This document shows positions 18,232-26,491 of a stretch of DNA of 64,000 nt, in pieces. The position numbers and the translations under genes are program-made. Each line of letters begins with the position of its first letter. Within the stretch, counting starts at the first letter, position 1. Origin of the DNA: Paraburkholderia caledonica NBRC 102488 (GTDB lineage: Bacteria; Pseudomonadota; Gammaproteobacteria; Burkholderiales; Burkholderiaceae); assembly GCF_000685095.1 (NCBI RefSeq), contig NZ_BAYE01000021.1:31367-95366 (forward strand), read 5' to 3'. The notes below the pieces were generated by a model. It searched no databases, was not told the origin of the DNA, and was given only the letters and a program-made list of their open reading frames with translations.

Positions 18232-18259
18232 AAAACGCCGCTTATCAAAGCGGCGTTTT
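18232..18259. terminator. Bidirectional terminator between betaine-binding protein and purU
   Basis: A perfect 12-base stem (AAAACGCCGCTT at 18232-18243, complement at 18248-18259) has a four-base loop ATCA and is flanked by A and T runs, so it can work in both directions between convergent genes. Confidence 0.92.
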
Positions 18260-18279
18260 TCTTTGTGCTTATTGCAGCG

Positions 18280-19155
18280 CTATTGCAGCACGACAGTTCT
18301 GTCGCCGTTGATAAACACCCGCCGCTCGATAAACGCCTTGACCGCGCGAGCGAGCGTGATGCACTCGACGTCGCGTCCGGTGGCGAGCAAGCGCTCCGGA
18401 CTGTACGAATGATCGACACGTTCGACGACCTGCTCGATGATCGGACCTTCGTCGAGATCGTCGGTCACGAAGTGCGCGGTCGCGCCGATCAGTTTCACGC
18501 CGCGCGCATGCGCCTGGTGATATGGTTTCGCACCCTTGAAGCCAGGCAAAAACGAATGGTGAATGTTGATCGCGCGCGCAGCGAGGGCACGGCTCGTCTC
18601 GCCCGAAAGAATCTGCATGTAGCGCGCGAGTATCATCAATTCGGCGCCGGAGGTCTCGAACAGATCGAGCAAGCGCGCTTCCTGCCGCGGTTTTGTATCG
18701 GCGGTGATGGGCAGATGGTGAAACGGCAACCCGTGTTGCTGCGCAAGCGGTTCGAGATCGCGGTGATTCGAGCCAATGCCGACAATGTCCATCTTGAGCT
18801 CGCCCATTCGCCACCGAAATAGCAGGTCCGCGAGACAGTGCTCGAGCTTCGACACCATGATGAGTACTTTGGGACGCGTGCTGACGTCGTGCATTGCCCA
18901 GGTCATACGAAAGCGCTCGGCAATCGGCTCGAACTCGCGTTTGAGTGCCGCGATATTTCGCGTCTCGTTCGCATCCACGCCGTGAAAAACGCAGCGCACG
19001 AAAAAGCGCTCACTGAGGTCGTCGTCGAAAACGGTGAGTTCGTCGATATAACAATGATGCCGGTCGAGAAAGCCGACAACGGCGGCAACCTGGCCCGCGG
19101 CGCTCGGACACGCGACGGTGAGAACCAGTTGATCAGGACGGGAATCGGCGGACAT
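18280..19155 (-). CDS. purU: Formyltetrahydrofolate deformylase
   Basis: This 291-residue enzyme hydrolyses 10-formyl-tetrahydrofolate to formate and tetrahydrofolate. It has an N-terminal ACT domain (about residues 8-85, LTVACPSAAGQVAAVVGFLD) and a C-terminal formyltransferase-like domain with the conserved stretch INIHHSFLPGFKGAKPYHQA and the LDEGPIIEQ motif carrying the catalytic Asp. The start MSADSRPDQL replaces a longer frame. PurU genes are often found with betaine demethylation genes, where they recycle the folate pool loaded by released one-carbon units. Confidence 0.94.
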   Translation of the reverse strand: MSADSRPDQLVLTVACPSAAGQVAAVVGFLDRHHCYIDELTVFDDDLSERFFVRCVFHGVDANETRNIAALKREFEPIAERFRMTWAMHDVSTRPKVLIMVSKLEHCLADLLFRWRMGELKMDIVGIGSNHRDLEPLAQQHGLPFHHLPITADTKPRQEARLLDLFETSGAELMILARYMQILSGETSRALAARAINIHHSFLPGFKGAKPYHQAHARGVKLIGATAHFVTDDLDEGPIIEQVVERVDHSYSPERLLATGRDVECITLARAVKAFIERRVFINGDRTVVLQ

Positions 19156-19280
19156 GCGCTCTCCACATAAACGAAGGGGGATGCCGCGGGGCGCGGCATG
19201 CATCGTCGCAGTAGAGCAAATTCACGCACAACGCGGATAGAAGCGAATCGCCGTGGCAATGGAACCGGAACGCCAGATAG

Positions 19281-20195
19281 CTATTCCGCGTCGAGCCCGC
19301 ATTCGCCGAGCAGCCATTGGCGGAAAGCGTCGACTGCGGGCGTTGCCGCGCGCTGCGTGACCAGCATGTAGCCGCGCTCGGTGACCACCGGGGTGTCGAA
19401 CAGCTCGACGAGTTGGCCGGTGGCGAGCAGTTCGTGGATGAGCGGCGCCCAGCCGAGTGCCACGCCCTGGCCCATAATCGCCGCATGGGCGACGAGGGTG
19501 AAGCTGTTGAACGTGATGCCGCGGTGCGCAGCGGGCGCAACGAGACCGTGCGCCGCGAACCAGTCGGCCCACGACAGCCAGCGCGCGGGCTGGGTCGGTT
19601 CAAGGTGCAGAAGCGGCAGCGCGAGCAGCTCGGACGGCGACATCAGCGGTGGATGTGCTGCCAGAAACGCCGGGCTGCACACTGGCGTGACACGCTCCGG
19701 AAAGAGCTTGATGACGCTGCGCGCGTTCCAGTCCGCATGTTCGTCGCCAAACGCAATCGCCACGTCAGCGTGATCGTGCGACGGATCGAACACGCTCTGC
19801 GACGTGATGATCTTCACGTCGACATCGGGCATCAGCGCCTTGAATTGCGAAAGCCGCGGCATTAGCCAGTAAGTGGCGAAACCAAAGTCGGTGGATAGGG
19901 TGAGCGTTTGCGGCGTGCGGCGCGCGCGGATTTCGGCGGTGGCATGACGGATGGTGTCGAGCGCAAGACGCACCGCATCGAAAAGCCGCTCGCCGTCTTC
20001 GGTGAGCCGGACACCGCGATGGCCGCGCTCGAAAAGCGGCGCACCCAGCGTCTCTTCGAGCTGCACGATGCGCTGGCTCACTGCCGGCTGCGTGGAACCT
20101 AGCTCTCGCGCGGCCGCCGTGAAACTCGCAAGACGTGCGGCGGATTCGAACATCGTCAATGCCTGCATTGGCGGCAAGCGGTCCTGCCTCGACAT
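19281..20195 (-). CDS. LysR-family regulator of choline-sulfate use
   Basis: This 304-residue LysR regulator of the GcvA-like group has an N-terminal winged helix-turn-helix (about 9-68, FTAAARELGSTQPAVSQRIVQLEETLG) and a two-lobed effector domain. It is transcribed away from betC-choX, the classical LysR arrangement, and matches the choline-sulfatase-linked regulator group by sequence character and position. The effector is probably choline-O-sulfate or choline (inference). The promoter and operator would lie in the 170-base gap 20196-20367. Confidence 0.85.
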   Translation of the reverse strand: MSRQDRLPPMQALTMFESAARLASFTAAARELGSTQPAVSQRIVQLEETLGAPLFERGHRGVRLTEDGERLFDAVRLALDTIRHATAEIRARRTPQTLTLSTDFGFATYWLMPRLSQFKALMPDVDVKIITSQSVFDPSHDHADVAIAFGDEHADWNARSVIKLFPERVTPVCSPAFLAAHPPLMSPSELLALPLLHLEPTQPARWLSWADWFAAHGLVAPAAHRGITFNSFTLVAHAAIMGQGVALGWAPLIHELLATGQLVELFDTPVVTERGYMLVTQRAATPAVDAFRQWLLGECGLDAE

Positions 20196-20367
20196 AACGC
20201 CCCCTTATAGGCACATAACGAATTGCCGTCTTCACAGCGCCGAATTGACCGGCAATAGTGGTGTAAATGCCGCACGCGGACCGCAACCTGCGCTTCTATT
20301 CGTGTCTCCGATCGCACCGGCATAGGTAGTTGCACTGACATCCATGATTCTATTCAAGGCGCGCTCC

Positions 20368-21906
20368 ATGCTCGACAGCAAAAAGAATATTCTCATTCTG
20401 ATGGCCGACCAGATGACTCCATTTGCGCTCGCCGCTTATGGACACTCGCTAACGAGAACACCCAACCTCGACCGCCTTGCAAAGCAGGGTGTGGTATTCG
20501 ATTCTGCATATTGCGCAAGCCCGTTGTGTGCGCCGTCGCGCTTTTCTTTTCTGTCCGGCAAATTGCCGTCTGCAATTGGCGCGTACGACAATGCCGCGGA
20601 ATTTCCGTCGCAAACACTGACATTCGCGCATTACCTTCGCGCTGAAGGATATCGCACGATTCTCTCGGGAAAGATGCATTTTTGCGGCGCGGATCAGTTG
20701 CACGGTTTCGAAGAGCGCCTCACCACCGACATATACCCGGCAGACTTCGGCTGGACGCCGAACTGGGACGATTTCGAGGCACGGCCGACGTGGTATCACA
20801 ACATGAGTTCCGTTATCGACGCCGGGCCGTGCGTGCGCACGAACCAGCTCGATTTCGACGATGAAGTCACGTTCACGACGCGCCGGAAGCTCTTCGACAT
20901 TGCCCGTGAGCGGCACGCGGGAAAAGACGCGAGGCCTTTCTGCATGGTCGCCTCGCTGACACATCCTCATGATCCTTACGCGATTCCGGAAAAGTACTGG
21001 AACATGTATCGGGATGACGATATCGACATGCCCGCGCATCGCGACTCATTCGACGAAGCCGATCCTCACTCCAGGCGCTTGCGTCACGTTTGCGAAACCG
21101 ACCGCACGCCGCCGACCGACCAGCAGATCCGCAACGCACGCCGCGCCTATTACGGCGCGATTTCCTATGTCGACGACCAGTTCGGTGCGATTCTCGAAGC
21201 GCTCGACCAGGCCGGGCTCGCGGAGGACACGATCATTGTCGTCACTTCCGATCATGGCGAGATGCTCGGCGAGCGTGGCCTCTGGTACAAGATGACCTTT
21301 TTTGAAGGCGGCTGCCGCGTGCCGCTGATCGTGCACGCGCCGCAGCAATTCGACGCGCATCGTGTGCACGCTTCCGTGTCGCATCTCGATCTGCTGCCCA
21401 CACTGGTCGAACTGGCGCGGGGCGAACAACCGGTGGCATGGCCTGATTCGCCCGACGGACACAGTCTCGTGCCGCATCTTCGAGGAGAGCAGGGCGGTCA
21501 TGACGAAGCAGTCGGCGAATATCTTGCGGAAGGCGCTATTGCGCCGATCATAATGCTGCGGCGCGGGCGCTTCAAATTCATACACTCGCCTGCCGACCCC
21601 GACCAGCTGTACGACGTCGAAGCCGATCCGCTCGAACGTGTGAACCTCGCGCCGAAAGCTGAATACGCGGCCCAGATACAGGAATTGCGCAACGAGATTG
21701 CCGCGCGCTGGGACCTCACTGCGCTGCACGATGAAGTGCTGCAAAGTCAGCGCCGTCGCCGCTTTCATTTCGCCGCCACCACCCAGGGCACAGTTGCTTC
21801 ATGGGACTGGCAGCCTCGGGTCGATGCCAGTCAGCGTTACATGCGCAATCACATCGATCTGGACACGCTGGAAGCAATGGCGCGCTTCCCGGCGGTCGCG
21901 CACTGA
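20368..21906 (+). CDS. betC: Choline-sulfatase
   Basis: This 512-residue type I sulfatase hydrolyses choline-O-sulfate to choline and sulfate. The formylglycine motif is Cys54-Ala-Pro-Ser-Arg58 within CASPLCAPSRFSFLSGK; metal-binding residues are seen near the start (ILMADQM) and in VVTSDHGEMLGERGLWYK. The C-terminal extension (VASWDWQPRVDASQRYMR) is typical of BetC. The start MLDSKKNILIL is favoured; an ATG at 20344 would add eight residues. It feeds choline to BetA/BetB and is followed by choX. Confidence 0.94.
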   Translation: MLDSKKNILILMADQMTPFALAAYGHSLTRTPNLDRLAKQGVVFDSAYCASPLCAPSRFSFLSGKLPSAIGAYDNAAEFPSQTLTFAHYLRAEGYRTILSGKMHFCGADQLHGFEERLTTDIYPADFGWTPNWDDFEARPTWYHNMSSVIDAGPCVRTNQLDFDDEVTFTTRRKLFDIARERHAGKDARPFCMVASLTHPHDPYAIPEKYWNMYRDDDIDMPAHRDSFDEADPHSRRLRHVCETDRTPPTDQQIRNARRAYYGAISYVDDQFGAILEALDQAGLAEDTIIVVTSDHGEMLGERGLWYKMTFFEGGCRVPLIVHAPQQFDAHRVHASVSHLDLLPTLVELARGEQPVAWPDSPDGHSLVPHLRGEQGGHDEAVGEYLAEGAIAPIIMLRRGRFKFIHSPADPDQLYDVEADPLERVNLAPKAEYAAQIQELRNEIAARWDLTALHDEVLQSQRRRRFHFAATTQGTVASWDWQPRVDASQRYMRNHIDLDTLEAMARFPAVAH

Positions 21907-21952
21907 CCGGTCGCTACATGCTTACTTCTCACTCACTCACAGGAAAGTCGCG

Positions 21953-22906
21953 ATGATGAACAAGCTATTCAAACAGGCGATGTGCAGCGTTGCGCTGCTA
22001 TGCGCGGCAGCCAGTTTCGCGTCGGCCGCGGAGCCGCAATCGTGCATGCAGGTGAACATGGCGGGGCCGGGATGGACCGATATCGACGCCACCAATGCAA
22101 TGACGGGCGTCGTGCTGAAGGCGCTCGGGTATAAACAGAAGGTGGCCAACCTTTCTGTGCCGATCACGTATCAGGGCCTGAAAAAAGGGCAAATCGACGT
22201 GTTTCTCGGCAACTGGATGCCCGCGCAAGCACCGGTCGTCAAACCGTTTGAAGAAGAAAAGTCGATCGTGGTCGTCCATCCGAATCTGAGCAATGCGAAG
22301 TTCACGCTCGCAGTGCCCGACTACGTGGCGGCGGCGGGCGTTCACTCGTTCGCGGACCTAGCCAAAAATGCCGACAAGTTCGATAGCAGGATCTACGGCA
22401 TCGAACCCGGCGCGCCGGCCAATCAGAACATCAAGAAGATGGTCGATGACAAAGCGTTCGGTCTCGACAACTGGAAGGTCGTCGAATCCAGCGAGACGGG
22501 CATGCTTACACAAGTCGAGCGTGCAGTACGCGAGAAGAAGTGGATCGTGTTCCTTGCGTGGGAGCCGCATGTGATGAACACGAAGTTCAAGCTGACTTAT
22601 CTCGACGGAGGCGATAAGTACTTCGGCCCGAACTACGGCGGCGCCACGGTCAACACCGTTGCGCGCAGCGGCTATGCGGAACAATGCCCTAACGTGGATC
22701 GTCTCTTCAAACAGCTGACATTCAACGTCGACATCGAGAACGGAGTAATCACCGAAGTACTCGAAAAGAAGACCAGTGTCGACGTAGCCGCGACCGAAGC
22801 GCTGAAGCGCCACCCCGAACTGCTCAAGTCGTGGCTGGATGGCGTCAGTACCGCGAGCGGCGCGAATGGCCTGCAAGCCGTTCAGACGGCGCTCGGTGTG
22901 AAGTAG
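21953..22906 (+). CDS. choX: Choline ABC transporter substrate-binding protein
   Basis: This 317-residue periplasmic protein of the OpuAC family closely resembles ChoX. It has a signal peptide (about 1-23), then MQVNMAGPGWTDIDATNAM, with further aromatic residues (FLGNWMPAQ, FLAWEPHVMN) that form the choline cage. The start is preceded by AGGAAAG. It follows betC by 46 bases, so the two are probably cotranscribed. The choV and choW partners (ATPase, permease) are not in the window. The two Cys (SCMQV and EQCPN) fit the disulfide known in ChoX. Confidence 0.92.
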   Translation: MMNKLFKQAMCSVALLCAAASFASAAEPQSCMQVNMAGPGWTDIDATNAMTGVVLKALGYKQKVANLSVPITYQGLKKGQIDVFLGNWMPAQAPVVKPFEEEKSIVVVHPNLSNAKFTLAVPDYVAAAGVHSFADLAKNADKFDSRIYGIEPGAPANQNIKKMVDDKAFGLDNWKVVESSETGMLTQVERAVREKKWIVFLAWEPHVMNTKFKLTYLDGGDKYFGPNYGGATVNTVARSGYAEQCPNVDRLFKQLTFNVDIENGVITEVLEKKTSVDVAATEALKRHPELLKSWLDGVSTASGANGLQAVQTALGVK

Positions 22907-23182
22907 AAAAGGCAATGCCAGTTGTTCGCTCGTAAGGTCGCAAGGCGACAGATTCATGTCGCATCCAATCGACTCGCCGTAAAACTGGAACCGTATTCTT
23001 GACGCGTCGATGCGGGCTTGGCGGAATTTTCATGCGGAACAAATAACAGCCAGGCCATATCGATCGGTCTCAACCGGTTTCGAACTGCCCGTCATGCGAG
23101 AAGCGCCGCGCGCCTGCTATTGGCCGCGGCAGGGATCGCTTTATCCAACGAATTGCGCAGGCAAAGAGCAGGGGAGAATTCA

Positions 23183-24331
23183 ATGAAGAAGAGAAATGCC
23201 GTCAGTCTTTCGGGACTCGCTATTGCAGCAAGCGCCGTGTGCGCGCCAACGGCTGTTCACGCGCAAAGCAGTGTCACGCTGTATGGCGTTCTGGACGCGG
23301 GCATCACGTACGTGAGCAACGCCGGTGGCTCCCACCAGGTCAAGTTCGACGACGGCATTTCGTACGGTAACCGTATCGGCTTCAAAGGTGTCGAAGATCT
23401 CGGCGGCGGCTTGCAGGCCATCTTCGTGCTCGAGTCGGGATTCCACCTGGGCAATGGGCAGCTCGGATTTGGCGGTGCCGAATTCGGCCGCCAGGCGTAT
23501 GTTGGCCTGAAGAACAACTGGGGCACTCTGTCGTTTGGTAACCAGCTGGACATGACCGAAGAATTCGCCTACCTGTACAACATATCGGCGTGGGCGAGCG
23601 GTTATGCGATTCACCAAGGCGACTTCGACCGGATGAACGGCGACCGGCTGCCGAATTCGATCAAGTATCTCTCCAACGACATCTCCGGTTTTTCTTTTGG
23701 TGGCATGTACTCGTTCGGCAATACGGCGGGCGACTTTCACCAGAAGAGCGCATGGAGCGTGGGCGCGCGCTATGAACACGGCGCGTTCAACATGGGCGCC
23801 GCCTATACGCAGCTGAACAATCCGTACGGTATCTACGCATTCGATCCGTATGCGATGATCGGCACGCGTACTTTCCTCGGCCAGCCCACCGTCTCGGTCG
23901 ATCCTGCAACCGGCGCGGTAACAGATTTGTACAGTGCATCCGCGTTCCCCGTCGACAAGCAAGGTGCCTTTGCAGTCGGCGCCGCATACACGATTGGCAA
24001 TGTGATGTTGAGCGGCAACTTCACCTACACGACAATCAAGGGGCTCGGACAAACGTCGCATATGCAGGTGTACGAGGGCGGCGCTTCGTACACATTCACG
24101 CCGGCGTTGATGCTATACGGTGGTTATCAACACACGCGATTTGAAGGAAACCACTGGAATCAGGGCTCGCTCGGGCTTCACTACCTGCTGTCCAAACGCA
24201 CGGATGTTTATATCTCCGGTGATTATCTGCGCGCTTCCGATGGCGTGAACGCGGTTATCGGCTATAGCTTCACGCCGTCGAGCACGAGCACGCAGGCCGA
24301 TGTGCGTATCGGCATGCGCCATTCTTTCTGA
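23183..24331 (+). CDS. Gram-negative porin, Burkholderia type
   Basis: This 382-residue outer-membrane trimeric porin has a signal peptide (residues about 1-28, ending AVHAQ), mature start SSVTLYGVLDAGITYVSNAG, porin-type strands throughout (GNRIGFKGVEDLGGGLQAIF, AYVGLKNNWGTLSFGNQLD) and a C-terminal aromatic residue (IGMRHSF) recognised by the BAM machinery. A GGGGAG ribosome binding site precedes the start; the longer open frame was rejected. It stands alone after choX, 276 bases downstream, and might admit choline derivatives, though its substrate cannot be read from sequence. Confidence 0.92.
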   Translation: MKKRNAVSLSGLAIAASAVCAPTAVHAQSSVTLYGVLDAGITYVSNAGGSHQVKFDDGISYGNRIGFKGVEDLGGGLQAIFVLESGFHLGNGQLGFGGAEFGRQAYVGLKNNWGTLSFGNQLDMTEEFAYLYNISAWASGYAIHQGDFDRMNGDRLPNSIKYLSNDISGFSFGGMYSFGNTAGDFHQKSAWSVGARYEHGAFNMGAAYTQLNNPYGIYAFDPYAMIGTRTFLGQPTVSVDPATGAVTDLYSASAFPVDKQGAFAVGAAYTIGNVMLSGNFTYTTIKGLGQTSHMQVYEGGASYTFTPALMLYGGYQHTRFEGNHWNQGSLGLHYLLSKRTDVYISGDYLRASDGVNAVIGYSFTPSSTSTQADVRIGMRHSF

Positions 24332-24340
24332 AGCACCGGC

Positions 24341-24368
24341 GGCGGGTTTCCGGCAGTGGGAATCCGCC
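24341..24368 (+). terminator. Possible terminator after the porin
   Basis: An 11-pair stem (24341-24351 with 24358-24368, three G-U pairs) has a six-base loop and lies 9 bases after the porin stop. The T-run that follows is weak, so intrinsic termination is only likely. Confidence 0.5.
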
Positions 24369-24588
24369 GTGGCCATTTGTCTGCTTTATCAGTATTTGTC
24401 GCTTCTTCTTTATATCCGCTCTACAATCCCGTCCCGCGCATGAGTCGCAGTTCAGTCCGATGTGCCGTTATGGCATATACGGACGTCGCACTCCATGTCT
24501 TCCTTTCCGAATTGCAATGAGCGGTGCTGCCGCTATCCACGCATCGTGACGCACTGTATCAACATCTTGGCGGGACCGAGGATGCCGA

Positions 24589-25506
24589 ATGCCGATAAAG
24601 CTTTCGTTTGAAGCGCTTGAAGTACTGGACGTAATAGACAGAACAGGTACATTCGCGGAGGCAGCCGAATTGCTGCACCGAGTACCGTCGGCGCTGACGT
24701 ATCTCGTGCAGAAGATCGAAAGCGATCTGGGCGTCGAACTGTTCGACCGCAGCGGAAGACGCGCGAGACTCACGCAAGCCGGCCGGGTACTCGTGGAAGA
24801 AGGGCGTCAGTTGCTCAAAGCGGCGCGACAGCTCGAAATGAAAGCGCAAGGCATCCAGCGAGGTTGGGAATCGGAACTTTGTATCTGTCTGGATGAAATC
24901 CTGCCGTTCGAATCGTTGTGGCCGTATGTTCGCAGCTTCTACGAAATGGAGACGATCACGCGGTTGCGCCTGTCCACCGAAGTGCTTGGCGGCGTGTGGG
25001 ATGCGCTGATCACGGGGCGCGCGGATCTCGCCGTGGGCGCGGTCGGCGAGCCGCCTCACGCGGCGAATATCGCGGCGCGGCCGATCGGAGCGTTGCGGCA
25101 TCTATTCGTGATGGCGCCCGATCACCCGCTTGCCGCGATAACCGAGCCGTTGGACCGCGGCACGATTGCCGGATATCGCGGCGCTGTCATAAGCGACACG
25201 TCGCGCGAGTTACAGCCTCAATCGGTGGCGACGTACGACGGCCAACCCGTCATCGTGGTGCCTACGCTGGCGGCCAAGGTCGGCGCGCTGTGCGAAGGAA
25301 TCGCAGTGGGCATGCTGCCTGAGCGCGTGGCCGAAGGCCTCATACGCGAAGGGAATCTCGTCGCGAGACGGATTGCCGGCGTGCGTGCGCACACGCAGTG
25401 CTATCTCGCGTGGCGCGAAGATAAAGGCGGACATGCGCTGGATTGGTGGGTCGGGCAGCTGGACAAGGAAGATCTGGTCGACAGGCTGTTCGGTGCATCC
25501 ATATAG
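24589..25506 (+). CDS. LysR-family regulator
   Basis: This 305-residue LysR protein has an N-terminal HTH (about 8-66, TGTFAEAAELLHRVPSALTYLVQKIE) and an effector domain (ELCICLDEILPFESLWPYV onward). It resembles the group of LysR proteins close to YhaJ/DhcR. It precedes a GntR gene on the same strand by 110 bases and faces no divergent target, so its regulon is unclear; the hpxW-ABC cluster downstream is a candidate. A second LysR-like C-terminal sequence is not present. Confidence 0.85.
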   Translation: MPIKLSFEALEVLDVIDRTGTFAEAAELLHRVPSALTYLVQKIESDLGVELFDRSGRRARLTQAGRVLVEEGRQLLKAARQLEMKAQGIQRGWESELCICLDEILPFESLWPYVRSFYEMETITRLRLSTEVLGGVWDALITGRADLAVGAVGEPPHAANIAARPIGALRHLFVMAPDHPLAAITEPLDRGTIAGYRGAVISDTSRELQPQSVATYDGQPVIVVPTLAAKVGALCEGIAVGMLPERVAEGLIREGNLVARRIAGVRAHTQCYLAWREDKGGHALDWWVGQLDKEDLVDRLFGASI

Positions 25507-25616
25507 TCGGGAACGTCAGTTCAACAACGCCGCCTGCAGATTAAATTCTTGTTGACGGATCTTTTGACGGTGACCGATAGTCACTGCCGGAAGATCTGTT
25601 AATCCCAGGCTCGTGC

Positions 25617-26363
25617 GTGAAAGACACAACCCGCTCCCCCTCGTCCCGCGCTGACCACGTGTACTTCAGCGTGCGAGACGATATCTTCGACATGCGCCTG
25701 CTTCCGGGCGACCGTATGACTGAAGCCAGCATCGCCGACCGCTTCGGCGTTTCGCGCACACCTGCGCGAGAGGCGCTGCAACGTCTTCAAAGCGACGGTC
25801 TGATGCGCGGCTATGTGCGCGGCGGCTGGGAAGTCGTGCCGATCGACTTCAAGCGCTTCGAAGATCTATACGAATTGCGCAAGCTGATAGAGACGTTTTC
25901 TGTCACTAAGCTCTTTGGCGCTGACGGAACCCTATCCGCCACCGCTTTGCAGATGCTTGAGCGGCTCGACCGCATCTGGAACGTCCCTCGCGCGCAACGC
26001 GTTCGCGACGGCCGGGAGATGGTGGCGCTCGACGAGGCGTTCCACGAGGCGCTTGTGCTCGCCGCCGGCAATGAAGAGTTGAGCGCCGCAATGCAGCGCG
26101 TGACCGACCGCATCCGCGTGGTGCGGCGCCTCGACCTCGTATACGGCGATTGCATCGACGACACTTATAACGAACACATCGCGATTCTCGCCGCCATCCG
26201 CGACCTTGCGGCTGACCGGGCAGTCGAGTTACTGGGGCGGCACATAGAAGGAAGCAGGGCGGAAGTGCGCACACTGACCACCGAGCGCCTGCAGCGCGCC
26301 CGCACCGCCTCGGAGCCTCACAGTGCGCCTTATGCACCACCGAGGTTGCGAGGCACCATCTAG
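25617..26363 (+). CDS. GntR-family regulator, FadR/FCD type
   Basis: This 248-residue protein has an N-terminal winged HTH (about 28-75, GDRMTEASIADRFGVSRTPAREALQRL) and a helical FCD effector domain with the metal-type residues DEAFHEALVLAAGNEEL and NEHIAILAAI. It starts with GTG at 25617. It lies immediately upstream of the hpxW-like gene on the same strand (128 bases to the chosen hpxW start) and probably regulates it; a TGTATACA palindrome of GntR character lies in that gap. Confidence 0.88.
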   Translation: MKDTTRSPSSRADHVYFSVRDDIFDMRLLPGDRMTEASIADRFGVSRTPAREALQRLQSDGLMRGYVRGGWEVVPIDFKRFEDLYELRKLIETFSVTKLFGADGTLSATALQMLERLDRIWNVPRAQRVRDGREMVALDEAFHEALVLAAGNEELSAAMQRVTDRIRVVRRLDLVYGDCIDDTYNEHIAILAAIRDLAADRAVELLGRHIEGSRAEVRTLTTERLQRARTASEPHSAPYAPPRLRGTI

Positions 26364-26450
26364 CAACACGCTTTCAGGCGCGACGATTTGTTAAGCGCCT
26401 TCTGCACTCGGCCTTTGCGCGGAATGCAGACGTTGGCATGGAATTCGCAT

Positions 26451-26488
26451 ATGCACCGGGTATGTATACAAGCAAAAGCCCCGTGCAT
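26451..26488. promoter_or_regulatory. Candidate GntR operator / inverted repeat upstream of hpxW-like gene
   Basis: A perfect 8-base palindrome TGTATACA (26463-26470) sits inside a larger inverted repeat, ATGCACCGGG at 26451-26460 against CCCCGTGCAT at 26479-26488 (9 of 10 complementary). The TGTATACA core resembles FadR/FCD-type GntR sites and supports a translation start downstream at 26492. Confidence 0.45.
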
Positions 26489-26491
26489 CCG

